64,000 bases of DNA, from NCBI RefSeq assembly GCF_015732285.1, contig NZ_WIQU01000032.1, forward strand, positions 62,626 to 126,625, read 5' to 3'. The translations under genes were made by a program, and so were the position numbers. Below, piece after piece: positions 8,196-17,230 of the stretch (its first letter is position 1; each line of letters opens with the position of its first letter). This DNA is from Pectinatus frisingensis (GTDB taxonomy: Bacteria > Bacillota > Negativicutes > Selenomonadales > Selenomonadaceae). Below the pieces are notes generated by a model. The model did no database searches. It was not told the DNA's origin and saw only the letters and a program-made list of their open reading frames with translations.

Positions 8196-9068
8196 TCAGT
8201 CGAATAAGCTTAGCTGTTTGGCAGAGTGTTTTTCTTCAAATGCATTCAAATAGTCAAATATTTTCCTGTTGTCGTGTAGTATACCGTGTTGCTTGCATTT
8301 TTGATGAAACAGTTTCATTAAGATACTATTGTCAGGACTGTTTATTTCATACTGGTTTCCGTAGATTCGTATATATTTTTCTTTCATGCGAGGAAAATTC
8401 AAATCCAGTTGACGGTAAAAATATTCCCTATTTCCTTCTCTGAGTGTCAATCCCATACCGAAACAGATAATGCCACGAACCTTGGCCTCAATACACATAT
8501 CTAAGATACCGAAAATATTGTCTTTGGTATCGTTAATAAAAGGTAAAATAGGAGATAACCATACAATGGTGGGTATTCCAATATCATATAATTTTTTCAA
8601 AACCTCAAAACGTTCCCTTGTTGTACACACATTAGGTTCGATTTTTCTGCATAAATCTTCATCATAAGTAGTCAGTGTCATTTGTACAACGCATTTTGTT
8701 TTATTATTTATCTTCTGCAAAAGATCTAAGTCCCGTAAAATACGGTTTGATTTCGTAATTACTGTGAATCCAAATCCCTGCTCATATATCAAATGCAAGG
8801 CCTTTCTAACATTCTTTAGTTCCATTTCTAAAGGGATATAGGGATCGGTCATGGAACCGGTACCTATCATACATTTTTTTCGTTTATGTGTAAGGGCATA
8901 CTTTAACAGATCAAGTGCATTTTCCTTGACTTCAATATCTTCAAAAGCGTGGTCAATATGATAACACCTGCTCCTGGAATCACAATAAATGCATCCGTGG
9001 GAACAACCACGATACAAATTCATTCCGTTTTTTGAAGATAGTATGCCTTTTGCTGCCACGAAGTGCAT
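8196..9068 (-). CDS. SPL-family radical SAM protein
   Basis: A 290-residue radical SAM enzyme. RGCSHGCIYCDSRSRCY carries the CX3CX2C motif (Cys22, Cys26, Cys29) that binds the 4Fe-4S cluster and SAM. The CX3CX2C spacing, with GTGSMTDPYIPLE after it, matches the spore-photoproduct-lyase-like (SPL) group. True SplB is longer and has an extra catalytic cysteine, so a repair role is not claimed. The substrate is unknown. The gene is monocistronic, transcribed away from the CRISPR region, with its start about 400 bases from the HTH gene at 9465. Confidence 0.85.
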   Translation of the reverse strand: MHFVAAKGILSSKNGMNLYRGCSHGCIYCDSRSRCYHIDHAFEDIEVKENALDLLKYALTHKRKKCMIGTGSMTDPYIPLEMELKNVRKALHLIYEQGFGFTVITKSNRILRDLDLLQKINNKTKCVVQMTLTTYDEDLCRKIEPNVCTTRERFEVLKKLYDIGIPTIVWLSPILPFINDTKDNIFGILDMCIEAKVRGIICFGMGLTLREGNREYFYRQLDLNFPRMKEKYIRIYGNQYEINSPDNSILMKLFHQKCKQHGILHDNRKIFDYLNAFEEKHSAKQLSLFD

Positions 9069-9464
9069 TTACTTCCTCCCTGTATATTTAAATTACCTTT
9101 TGTGTGGTTAGATTTTCCATAGCTTTGATCATAATGAATTGCCTGGCCGTATAGGAATATTGCTATGGAACTGTCTTAAATAATTATATCAGATGTATTT
9201 TATACTTCAAGTTTGTAATTTTTGAAGAATTTATAAAAAATGTGTTTGAAAGATTTCTTATCATTTAAAATTGGCAGTCATTAGTTATACTAAGAATTTT
9301 TATTTTCACGTACATAGCTATTTCATTTATACACTGGGAAATAATAAAGATATATGCATAATAGTAAAATTTGCTGTTTTTAACTTGGCGTTATTCTGAT
9401 TGACATATTTTATTATACATATTACTATATATTTTAAGGTATTTAAATATATAGAGGTATAAAT
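9069..9464. other. 396-bp divergent intergenic region
   Basis: It separates the radical SAM gene (minus) from the HTH gene (plus). It is very AT-rich. Only the promoter and motif at 9400-9457 could be recognised, close to the HTH gene. Nothing else coding or structured was seen. Confidence 0.5.
9400..9457 (+). promoter_or_regulatory. Promoter and putative autoregulatory site of the HTH gene
   Basis: TTGACA (9400-9405), a 17-base spacer and TACTAT (9423-9428) form a vegetative promoter. Just after the -10 lies AAGGTATTTAAA (9436-9447), the same word found in the decamer array at 10031-10080. An RBS (AGAGGT, 9452-9457) follows. Location at the expected transcription start suggests a repressor site. 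Confidence 0.6.
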
Positions 9465-9956
9465 ATGAGATTTTTAACACCGGAGCAAGTGGCTGATTTA
9501 TTGCAGGTAGATTCTAATACGATATTGTTGTGGCTCAAACAAAAAAAAATACCAGGTGTCAGAATTGGCAATATTTGGCGTATAGAAGAAGAAAGATTGC
9601 AAACTTTCTTAACACAGAAACTTGACAAGCAGACAGAAAAATCTTCTTCCTATGAAGAGTATGAAGAGAATTTTGAGCGGGCAATTACACGGGGGCGTCG
9701 TGGCAGAAAACCTACGGGTAAATATGACGGTCTCAAAAATTTTTTAAAAAGTAATAAAGGTATAATTCTACATATGAGCTTTGCAGAAGTACAAGATTAT
9801 GTGGAGGATAAATTACCGCAATCAGCATATCGGCTACGGCCATGGTGGGCAAATGATTATTCACATTCTCAGGCAAGGGCATGGCTTCACGCCGGCTGGC
9901 AGACAAAAAGTGTTGATTTAAAAAAGCATAAGGTTACATTTGAAAAACGTAAATAA
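9465..9956 (+). CDS. Excisionase-type HTH protein, candidate cas-locus regulator
   Basis: A 163-residue protein. Residues 1-50 (FLTPEQVADLLQVDSNTI, then IPGVRIGNIWRIEEERL) are a MerR/excisionase-type winged HTH. After a charged linker with RRGRRGRKPTG, residues about 88-160 form a separate domain with SAYRLRPWWANDYSHSQARA and WLHAGWQT. This is a widespread small domain of unknown role (I recall it as DUF7662-like, not certain). The gene has its own promoter and terminator and precedes the csm operon. Its promoter shares AAGGTATTTAAA with the array in front of the next transcript, so it may repress itself and the small ORF/cas operon. An alternative is an unrelated passenger DNA-binding protein. 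Confidence 0.8.
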   Translation: MRFLTPEQVADLLQVDSNTILLWLKQKKIPGVRIGNIWRIEEERLQTFLTQKLDKQTEKSSSYEEYEENFERAITRGRRGRKPTGKYDGLKNFLKSNKGIILHMSFAEVQDYVEDKLPQSAYRLRPWWANDYSHSQARAWLHAGWQTKSVDLKKHKVTFEKRK

Positions 9957-9987
9957 AAACCAGGCAGATTCTAATCCTGGTTTTTTT
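9956..9987 (+). terminator. Intrinsic terminator after HTH gene
   Basis: AAAACCAGG (9956-9964), an 11-base loop and CCTGGTTTTTTT (9976-9987) form a hairpin with a T7 run directly at the stop codon of the HTH gene. The following cas transcript therefore needs its own promoter. Confidence 0.85.
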
Positions 9988-9993
9988 ATGCTC

Positions 9994-10021
9994 TTGACAA
10001 AAGTGGAAATATTGTTATAAT
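9994..10021 (+). promoter_or_regulatory. Strong vegetative promoter before small ORF and csm operon
   Basis: TTGACA (9994-9999), a 16-base spacer and TATAAT (10016-10021) both match consensus exactly. The predicted start near 10028 falls just before the decamer array. Confidence 0.8.
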
Positions 10022-10030
10022 TAGATATAA

Positions 10031-10080
10031 TTTAAAAGTATTTAAAGGTATTTAAAAGTATTTAAAGGTATTTTAAATAA
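10031..10080. repeat. Tandem decamer array (iteron-like operator)
   Basis: Four head-to-tail copies of TTTAAA(A/G)GTA at 10031-10070, alternating A and G, followed by a partial TTTTAAATAA. The 10-bp period puts every copy on the same face of the helix. The G-type copies create AAGGTATTTAAA (10045-10056), identical to the site in the HTH gene's promoter. The array begins a few bases after the predicted transcription start, where bound protein would block transcription. Confidence 0.75.
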
Positions 10081-10092
10081 AGGAGATTTATA

Positions 10093-10218
10093 ATGGAGAT
10101 GAATTATTTATCAATGCGTGACAGACGCAGACGTAAAAATAAGTATGCACCGGTAATCCAGGGATTGCCACTAGGATTTAGTAGAAATTACTGGCAAACC
10201 CGTAAAAAAAAACAATAA
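10093..10218 (+). CDS. 41-residue basic small protein
   Basis: Reading from the ATG at 10093 gives 41 residues with a strongly basic character: MRDRRRRKNKY in the N-terminal half and a TRKKKQ tail, around a central APVIQGLPLGFSRNYW. AAAGGAG (10078-10084) lies eight bases upstream, and the frame follows a consensus promoter and operator array. These signals make a real small gene likely. I do not recognise a family. A nucleic-acid-binding role fits the charge, but function is unknown. It is the first gene of the transcript that could continue into csm1, 132 bases downstream, with no terminator seen between. Confidence 0.6.
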   Translation: MEMNYLSMRDRRRRKNKYAPVIQGLPLGFSRNYWQTRKKKQ

Positions 10219-10350
10219 TTAAAATAAAATTGTGATATAATTATTTTAATTGCTGAACTTTTCTCATAAATCAGTACAAGTTCGGATATTTAGGTATAAT
10301 GGTTTTATAGAAGGGGTATAGAAAAAGAGAGAGAGGGAAGATTATTGATA

Positions 10351-12987
10351 ATGCAAGAGAAAATGGTGAATAAAATTTCACTAGCAGCACTTCTTCATGA
10401 TATTGGTAAAATTGTTTATAGGGCTGACAATACCCATATAAATCATTCTGTGTTAGGTAAAAATTTGCTGGAAAAATACTGTACAGATAAAGATATTTTA
10501 CAGGCAGTCGCTTATCATCATGAAAAAACATTAGTTAAGGCACGTATAGCTGAGAATCACATAGCTTATATAATATATGAGGCAGATAATATTGCTGCTG
10601 GTGCGGATAGACGGGAAGAAACTGACGGTGAATATGGATTTGATAAATATAGTCCATTGGAAAGTATTTTTAATCAATTGAATGGTAAATGTTCCGATAG
10701 TGAAAAATGTTACCATAGATTACGTGGTTTAGATCAAACTGAAAAAATTAATTATGGAATACCGATATGGCAGCAAAATATAAAAGCTGCCAGGGATAAG
10801 TATGAGAAGTTACTTTCTTATATGGAAAATAACTTCAAAAAATTGGCTAAGGAAAATAGTAAGGATGGATTTATTTCTGTAGAACCGGCACAATTACTTA
10901 AAATAATGGAAGATATTTGTTCTTACATGCCATCCAGTACAAAAGTTTCACAAGCCTGTGATGTATCTTTATATGACCATGTAAAGTTAACAGCAGCCAT
11001 TGCTAATGCGATGTATCTTTATTTTGTCGATAATAATATAATTGACTATAAAAAAGCTTGTTTTAGTAAACAAAATAAGATATATCGGCAAAAAAATATG
11101 TTTTTACTGGTATCTGGAGATATGTCCGGGATACAGGATTTTATCTATACTATATCGAGTGCTGGTGCATTGAAATCACTGCGGGGACGTTCGTTTTATC
11201 TGGATATGATCCTTGAATATATTGTCGATGAAGTATTGGGAACATTGGAACTTAACCGTTGTAATCTAATTTATACTGGTGGTGGGCATTTTTATTTATT
11301 GGCACCAAATACACAAAACGTGAAAGACAAGTTGAAACAATTCAAAAACAAATGTAATGAGTGGTTTTTGCGAAAAACAGGAACGTCTTTATATTTGGAA
11401 ATGGGATATCAGGAATGCAGCGCGGTAAATTTCATGGTGCCAGAAAGTAATAGAAATGCGGATGGTGATTATGAACAGATCGGTGAGATATTCCGGATAT
11501 TGAGCAATAAGCTCAGCCAGCAAAAATTGTGTCGCTATAATCAAGAACAATTATCAGCAATGTTTGATCCGGCAAGCAATATAAATAGAACACGTGACGG
11601 CAGCAGGGAATGTGGTGTATGCCATACTTCATCAGTAGATAAATTAGATGAGTTTCATGGTAAACATGATGGAAATACGCAAGCCTGTAATCTGTGTAAT
11701 AAATTATATGATTTTGGCAAAAAAATTATATCTGATAAAAATATTTTTGCTGTAATAGAAAGTGCAGAGGGGCTGCCACTGCCTTCATTGGATGGACATG
11801 AGTACAGCTTATTATCGATGGATAAGGACGGTCTGCTGAAATTTTACAATGGCAGTAATATTAAGCGTTTGTATACAAAAAATGCGGCTGAAACAGGTAA
11901 ATTATTATCTACCAATTTGTGGGTAGGAGATTATATTACTCATATATTGCAGCAGGAAAACTCCAAAGACGAAAAAACAGCCGATTTTGAATACCTGGCA
12001 GGGCAAAGCCGTGGTATTAAACGCCTGGGTGTACTTCGTGCTGATGTAGACAGACTTGGACAAACGTTTGCTACAGCATTTAGTGATGAAAATGGAGCGC
12101 ATTACTTGACACTATCGCGTATGGCATCATTATCTAGGCAGATGTCAATGTTTTTTAAAAAGTATATAAATTCTATATGTGCCGGACGTATAGAGGGTGA
12201 AAATGAACAGGAAAAACCAATTTTTTCTTTGTGGAATAATAAAAAGCAGGCAAGAAAATTAGTTATTGTTTATTCAGGCGGAGATGACGTTTTTGTAGTT
12301 GGCGCATGGGATGAAGTATTGGAATTTGCTGTAGATTTATACCAGTCATTACAGCGCTTTACTAATGGAAAGATAACATTATCAGCAGGGATGGCGATGC
12401 TTGAACACAAGTATCCGATCAGTCAGATGGCGAACATTGCCGGCCAGATGGAATCCATAGCTAAAGATAGCGGCCGTAACCGTATTGCATTGCTGGACAT
12501 GCAGGAAAAAATGCAAACAAATGGGGAAGATAATAAAAATAAACAGGTAGTTCATTGCTATGAATGGCAAACATTTATAAATGAAGTTGCCGGTGAAAAA
12601 TTACAGTTTTTAATTAAATATTTCTTATTTAATACAGAACAGACGAATGCGGATGAAACGCCTATAGGAAAAGGACATTTAGCAATTGGTAAAGGGCAGC
12701 TTTACAGACTGGTAGAATTTATACGCAGAAAAATTAATATCAGCGATCAAGATCAGAATACGCCTAAACGTATGAATATAGTACGATTTATTTATTGGCT
12801 GGCAAGGCTGGAACCTGACAAAAAAAATGAATCAGCATATGCAGATTATCAGGAAGTAAGAGGAAAACTATATGACTGGTTGGTAAAAGATGATTTACAA
12901 GACAGCAGACAGTTGTTAACAGCGATATTTCTGGTGATATATGGTATCCGTGATAAAAATGATGTAAAAGATATGATAGATGAATAA
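10351..12987 (+). CDS. csm1: Type III-A CRISPR Cas10/Csm1
   Basis: The 878-residue large subunit of the Csm complex. An N-terminal HD nuclease domain is intact (LLHDIGK, His16-Asp17; then HSVLGKNLL and YHHE). Next come a Palm domain, a zinc-binding region (CGVC ... CNLC) and the second Palm with YSGGDDVFV, GGDD at 643-646. HD cuts single-stranded DNA, and GGDD makes cyclic oligoadenylates from ATP when target RNA is bound. Both motifs being present suggests both activities. An upstream in-frame TTG at 10345 exists, but AGGGAAG (10334-10340) fits the ATG at 10351 better. It is the first cas gene of a nine-gene operon. Confidence 0.95.
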   Translation: MQEKMVNKISLAALLHDIGKIVYRADNTHINHSVLGKNLLEKYCTDKDILQAVAYHHEKTLVKARIAENHIAYIIYEADNIAAGADRREETDGEYGFDKYSPLESIFNQLNGKCSDSEKCYHRLRGLDQTEKINYGIPIWQQNIKAARDKYEKLLSYMENNFKKLAKENSKDGFISVEPAQLLKIMEDICSYMPSSTKVSQACDVSLYDHVKLTAAIANAMYLYFVDNNIIDYKKACFSKQNKIYRQKNMFLLVSGDMSGIQDFIYTISSAGALKSLRGRSFYLDMILEYIVDEVLGTLELNRCNLIYTGGGHFYLLAPNTQNVKDKLKQFKNKCNEWFLRKTGTSLYLEMGYQECSAVNFMVPESNRNADGDYEQIGEIFRILSNKLSQQKLCRYNQEQLSAMFDPASNINRTRDGSRECGVCHTSSVDKLDEFHGKHDGNTQACNLCNKLYDFGKKIISDKNIFAVIESAEGLPLPSLDGHEYSLLSMDKDGLLKFYNGSNIKRLYTKNAAETGKLLSTNLWVGDYITHILQQENSKDEKTADFEYLAGQSRGIKRLGVLRADVDRLGQTFATAFSDENGAHYLTLSRMASLSRQMSMFFKKYINSICAGRIEGENEQEKPIFSLWNNKKQARKLVIVYSGGDDVFVVGAWDEVLEFAVDLYQSLQRFTNGKITLSAGMAMLEHKYPISQMANIAGQMESIAKDSGRNRIALLDMQEKMQTNGEDNKNKQVVHCYEWQTFINEVAGEKLQFLIKYFLFNTEQTNADETPIGKGHLAIGKGQLYRLVEFIRRKINISDQDQNTPKRMNIVRFIYWLARLEPDKKNESAYADYQEVRGKLYDWLVKDDLQDSRQLLTAIFLVIYGIRDKNDVKDMIDE

Positions 12988-13011
12988 TAAAAAATGATGG
13001 AGGTGGATAAA

Positions 13012-13416
13012 ATGGCACAAAGTATATTAGATGAAGCTAAAAAATTATATGCAGAAGCAATAGATTTAAAAGGTGGCAGAGATGATTTAACTACATCACA
13101 ATTACGTAAATTTTTAAACGATGTTGTGAAAATTAGTAACCGTGTAGAAATTTTGCGGTCAAAACGTATACAGACAAAAGGCGAATCTAATGAATTGCCG
13201 CAGGAACTGCAAAATTCCATAGAATTTCTTGATGTAAAACTTATGTATCAGGTGGGACGTAATAATGATAGAGGTGCACTGAGAAAATTTTATGAAAAAG
13301 GGGATATGGCTTCAAGAATCACACAGGCCAAAAAAGGTATTGCAGAGTACAGAAAATTTGCTGATTTGATGGAAGCGGTTGTGGCATTGCATAAATATCA
13401 TGGAGGTAAAGACTAA
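13012..13416 (+). CDS. csm2: Type III-A CRISPR small subunit Csm2
   Basis: A 134-residue, largely helical protein matching Csm2 in length and position between csm1 and csm3. Csm2 copies line the middle of the effector complex and contact crRNA and target RNA. GGAGGTGG at 12999-13006 supports the ATG at 13012 rather than the in-frame ATG at 12994. Csm2 sequences are poorly conserved, so the call rests partly on context. The stop overlaps the csm3 start (TAATG). Confidence 0.9.
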   Translation: MAQSILDEAKKLYAEAIDLKGGRDDLTTSQLRKFLNDVVKISNRVEILRSKRIQTKGESNELPQELQNSIEFLDVKLMYQVGRNNDRGALRKFYEKGDMASRITQAKKGIAEYRKFADLMEAVVALHKYHGGKD

Positions 13417-14114
13417 TGGCAGATAATGTAAGAACGTTACAGGCTAAGATAAGTATTACTGGTGGTCTTAAGATATTGACAGGACTGCATATTGGCGGTG
13501 GTGGCAACACTTCGGCAATTGGCGCGGTAGATAGTCCAGTTATAAGAGACCCGCTTTCAAAATGTCCGATTATTCCAGGCAGTTCATTAAAAGGTAAAAT
13601 GCGTACCTTGCTGGCAAAACTGTATGATGACAAAGATACTGGTGTACTTGGTAAACCTGATAATGATAATTATATAGTAAAACGTTTATTTGGTTCCAGT
13701 GATCCGATACAACCAGCACGACTACAGTTTTTTGATATTTTTTTGCAGGAAAAAAGCAAAAAAAGTATTGAAAAGCTTGATACTGATCTGTATCTTACCG
13801 AGGTTAAATTTGAAAATACGATAACCCGTACGACATCGCAGGCTAATCCACGCCAAATAGAACGGGTTCCAGCCGGAGCTGAGTTTGCTTTTAAACTTAT
13901 TTATAATCTAGAAAGAATAGATGAATATCAAGACGATATGTTGGCATTACACAATGCATTTATTTTGCTTAAGGACGATTATATTGGTGGACATGGTTCG
14001 CGCGGCTATGGCCGAGTGGAATTAATTAACATAAATGTTGCAGTACCGATAAAAAGAGATGATATAAATATTGATAAGGAGCAGATAGCAGGTATTTTAA
14101 AAGGTGGCAAATGA
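13416..14114 (+). CDS. csm3: Type III-A CRISPR backbone RNase Csm3
   Basis: A 232-residue RAMP protein that forms the backbone filament and cuts target RNA every six bases. The conserved stretch TGLHIGGGGNTSAIGAVDSP has Asp39 in the position of the catalytic Asp33 of Streptococcus thermophilus Csm3. PIIPGSSLKGKMRTLLAK follows. The glycine-rich loop GGHGSRGYGRV near the C-terminus is typical of RAMPs. The start ATG shares a base with the csm2 stop. Confidence 0.95.
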   Translation: MADNVRTLQAKISITGGLKILTGLHIGGGGNTSAIGAVDSPVIRDPLSKCPIIPGSSLKGKMRTLLAKLYDDKDTGVLGKPDNDNYIVKRLFGSSDPIQPARLQFFDIFLQEKSKKSIEKLDTDLYLTEVKFENTITRTTSQANPRQIERVPAGAEFAFKLIYNLERIDEYQDDMLALHNAFILLKDDYIGGHGSRGYGRVELININVAVPIKRDDINIDKEQIAGILKGGK

Positions 14115-14115
14115 C

Positions 14116-15123
14116 ATGAACTATAGCATATATAAATTATCCTTTACAGCACCTTGCCGATTTGGCCCATCAGCAGCAGGAGCCGGGCTTAACAAAAGTG
14201 ATATTGCCTGTCAGGCAGATACACTGTTTTCAGCACTTGCCAATGAATGTGCAGCATTTTATGGGACAGATAAATTACAAATTTTTAAAGATATGGTGCA
14301 GACAGGCGCACTATTAGTAAGTGATTTGCTGCCATATAAAGATGATACGCTGTTCCTGCCGAAGCCATTATGGGCTTTAGAACACAAGAGAGAAGAAGAA
14401 GAGTCCCTGAACACTATAAAAAGCCGTATGTCAGGAGCTAAAAAACTAAAAAAACTACAGTATATACCAGTATATGACTTTGAAAATTACATTGACTGCA
14501 TAAAAGAAGGCAAATCGTACATTACTGACAATAACAAAATTGAAAGTATAGATGATATATATGAAAAACAATTATTAGAACGGGTAAATTGCCGTGGTGA
14601 AGAAAATTTGCCATACTTTGTAGAACAGGTGGTATTTGCCGAAAAATGCGGACTGTATTTTATTATTGGCTATAATGATGAAAGTCAGAGTAAAGTTATA
14701 AATGAACTTGTCAAATTGTTGTCATATAGTGGAATCGGCGGCAAACGTAGCAGCGGTTATGGCAAATTTACTTATGAAGTTATAGATTTAGCAGCCCAGG
14801 ATGTTGGTGAAGATACAAGCACTTTGTATCAATTGCTGACAACTGGTAAGGGCAGCATATATATGAACATATCCGATCTTATTCCTGATAAAGATGAAAT
14901 TGCCGCACTTCTTGAAAGTTTTTATCGTTTAGTACCGCGCAGCGGTTTTGTCACAGATGGCGGGTATAAAGCCACACCGTTTAAACGTAACCGTTACTTT
15001 GCTATTATGCATGGCAGCTGTTTTAAAAAACCGCTTAAAGGCAGTATAATTGATGCCGGAAATGGTGGCAGTCATCCTGTATATAGATATGGTAAGGGAT
15101 TATATGTGAGGTTAGATTTATGA
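14116..15123 (+). CDS. csm4: Type III-A CRISPR RAMP Csm4
   Basis: A 335-residue RAMP that binds the 5' tag of crRNA and docks to Cas10. FGPSAAGAGLNKSDIACQAD and TLFSALANE are typical of Csm4 N-termini, and GIGGKRSSGYGKF is the glycine-rich RAMP loop. An in-frame GTG at 14104 overlaps csm3, but AAAGGTGG (14099-14106) is well spaced for the ATG at 14116. The stop codon overlaps the csm5 start (ATGA). Confidence 0.92.
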   Translation: MNYSIYKLSFTAPCRFGPSAAGAGLNKSDIACQADTLFSALANECAAFYGTDKLQIFKDMVQTGALLVSDLLPYKDDTLFLPKPLWALEHKREEEESLNTIKSRMSGAKKLKKLQYIPVYDFENYIDCIKEGKSYITDNNKIESIDDIYEKQLLERVNCRGEENLPYFVEQVVFAEKCGLYFIIGYNDESQSKVINELVKLLSYSGIGGKRSSGYGKFTYEVIDLAAQDVGEDTSTLYQLLTTGKGSIYMNISDLIPDKDEIAALLESFYRLVPRSGFVTDGGYKATPFKRNRYFAIMHGSCFKKPLKGSIIDAGNGGSHPVYRYGKGLYVRLDL

Positions 15124-16382
15124 AAAATTTTCTGGAAACAAAAAGACTGCGATTGGATTGTCTGACACCGATACATATAGGCAGTGGTAATAAACTCAAT
15201 AAAAATGAATATATTTTTGATAAAAATAATGGGGTAGTTTATTTATTGCAGCAAAATAAATGGCTGGAATTTTTATACAACTATGAACCAGAAAAGCCAA
15301 AACAGGAAATGAATGCGATACGCGTTAAAGGGTTTGAGGCATTAGCACAAGCTATGGGACGCAAAACAAAAGATTTTTTGCAGGAATATAAGAAATTCAT
15401 TATAAATAATGCAGGCAGTAAAAATCTCAAGTCATTATATCAATGGTGCAGAGATAATGATATAAAAATGTCCGCTGCAGCAAAATGTGCCCTCGCAAAA
15501 ACATATATAAACAGTGAAAAGAATGATCTGAGCGACATGATGCCTTTCATGCGGCATGCCGATGGCAGTATATATATTCCCGGCAGCAGTATAAAAGGGG
15601 CTGTCCGTACAGCACTATTATATGAAATGATTAAAAAAGCACCACAATATAATTCTTGGCAGCGTGAATTGAAAAATATAAATCCACATGATAAAAAAAC
15701 ATATGGGAAATTGGCGAAAACAATAGAGAAAGCCGTTTTTAATAAATATACTGGATTTGTTGACAATAAGGGTGTGGTGACTGATGCCAGAGCTGATATT
15801 ATGCGTGGACTGCGAATAGGTGATGCTGAATTATGTGATAAGGGTACCAAAACACAGATATACAGGAAATATGATATAAGCCTGCATAAAAATAAACAGG
15901 GTGAATCAGTAAGGAGATTGCCATTATATAGGGAATGTGCACCAAGCGGCAGCAGCTTTGAATTTGCTGTTACATTGGAGAAACAATTTTTACAAGGTAC
16001 AGGAATTGATTCAATAGAAGATGTTTTTAAGATAACAAACTCATATGCAGCTGAAATAATCAGCATGGAAAAAAGTGTATTTGATCAGTATGGTGAATAT
16101 TGGAATGGCAAGGAAAACATGGCCAACATTATTATTGGCGGAGGAACGGGATTTTTGACAAAAACAATTATCTATGCACTTTTACCACGACAAGAAGCAG
16201 TTAATGTCGTAAAGAATTATCTTGATAGTTCTTTTACCACCTATGACAGAAAAGCACATGGACGTGTTCCGGCACATAATCATAAAATACTTGATACAAA
16301 ATTGTCACCGCGTACGCTGAAAGTTGCTGGTGATGTGAATAAAATGTATCATATGGGGTTGGGACAGATAATAATAAATTAG
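15120..16382 (+). CDS. csm5: Type III-A CRISPR RAMP Csm5
   Basis: A 420-residue RAMP that caps the 3' end of the Csm filament and takes part in crRNA maturation. Recognisable segments are LDCLTPIHIGSGNKL at the N-terminus, IPGSSIKGAVRTALLYEM in the middle and IIGGGTGFLTKTI near the end. It is at the long end for Csm5. It begins inside the last codons of csm4 and is followed by cas6 after 13 bases. Confidence 0.92.
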   Translation: MKNFLETKRLRLDCLTPIHIGSGNKLNKNEYIFDKNNGVVYLLQQNKWLEFLYNYEPEKPKQEMNAIRVKGFEALAQAMGRKTKDFLQEYKKFIINNAGSKNLKSLYQWCRDNDIKMSAAAKCALAKTYINSEKNDLSDMMPFMRHADGSIYIPGSSIKGAVRTALLYEMIKKAPQYNSWQRELKNINPHDKKTYGKLAKTIEKAVFNKYTGFVDNKGVVTDARADIMRGLRIGDAELCDKGTKTQIYRKYDISLHKNKQGESVRRLPLYRECAPSGSSFEFAVTLEKQFLQGTGIDSIEDVFKITNSYAAEIISMEKSVFDQYGEYWNGKENMANIIIGGGTGFLTKTIIYALLPRQEAVNVVKNYLDSSFTTYDRKAHGRVPAHNHKILDTKLSPRTLKVAGDVNKMYHMGLGQIIIN

Positions 16383-16395
16383 AAAGCAGATTTAT

Positions 16396-17190
16396 ATGAT
16401 AAAGCAATATGCATTTTATATTACACCACTGGATAATAATGAACGGATACATTTTAATATGGGTTCAATAATGCACGGATTTTTGATGGAATCACTGCCA
16501 CCGACAACAGTGCAACATTTGCATAGCACTGATGCCAGACCATACAGCCAGCACATACAAATGGAAAACAATATAGGAATATGGCAGATAAATGCTTTAA
16601 GCGATGACATTATAGGTTATATTGACGGCTTAATTAAAGATTGGGACGGACGGGATATTTATTTAAAGCAGCGTGATAAAAAATATCATTTACAGCTTTT
16701 TTATGTATCATCGCAGTATTCTTATCAGAAATTCAGTAAGTACTTTTTTACAGAGGCTGAACCGAGCCGCAATCTTAACGTACAATTTGCGACACCTACT
16801 TCTTTTAAAGTATATGGCAAGTATCAGATATTTCCTGACATCAGGCTTATATTGTCAAGCATCTGCAAAAGATGGAATGCTTTATCTGACAGTGTAGTGT
16901 TTGATGATGAACAGGCACTTACTGATATATGCAGTAGTACTTTTATAAAAAACTATCATTTGTCATCAATGAGATTTGCCTTGGAAAAAGTAAAAATAAC
17001 TGGCTTTGGCGGTAATATAGAAATCATGCTAACAGGGCCGGATATGACTGCACGCTGGATAAATATGCTTATGGCTTATGGACAGTTTTGTGGTATAGGC
17101 ATCAAGACTGCCCTTGGAATGGGTGCCGTTAAAGTGCAAAAAAAAGTATATAAAGCTGATAACATAGCGTATGTGGAAATGATAAATTAA
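16396..17190 (+). CDS. cas6: CRISPR pre-crRNA endoribonuclease Cas6
   Basis: A 264-residue Cas6. The N-terminal MGSIMHGFLM contains a candidate catalytic histidine (His27). The C-terminal glycine-rich loop FCGIGIKTALGMGAVKV is the family hallmark. Cas6 cuts the repeat RNA below its hairpin and leaves an eight-base 5' tag, here predicted as ACGAAAAC. Its position between csm5 and csm6 completes a self-sufficient type III-A operon. Confidence 0.92.
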   Translation: MIKQYAFYITPLDNNERIHFNMGSIMHGFLMESLPPTTVQHLHSTDARPYSQHIQMENNIGIWQINALSDDIIGYIDGLIKDWDGRDIYLKQRDKKYHLQLFYVSSQYSYQKFSKYFFTEAEPSRNLNVQFATPTSFKVYGKYQIFPDIRLILSSICKRWNALSDSVVFDDEQALTDICSSTFIKNYHLSSMRFALEKVKITGFGGNIEIMLTGPDMTARWINMLMAYGQFCGIGIKTALGMGAVKVQKKVYKADNIAYVEMIN

Positions 17191-17230
17191 ATAATATACG
17201 AAGAGGAGCTGTATTATTATAAAAGAATGT

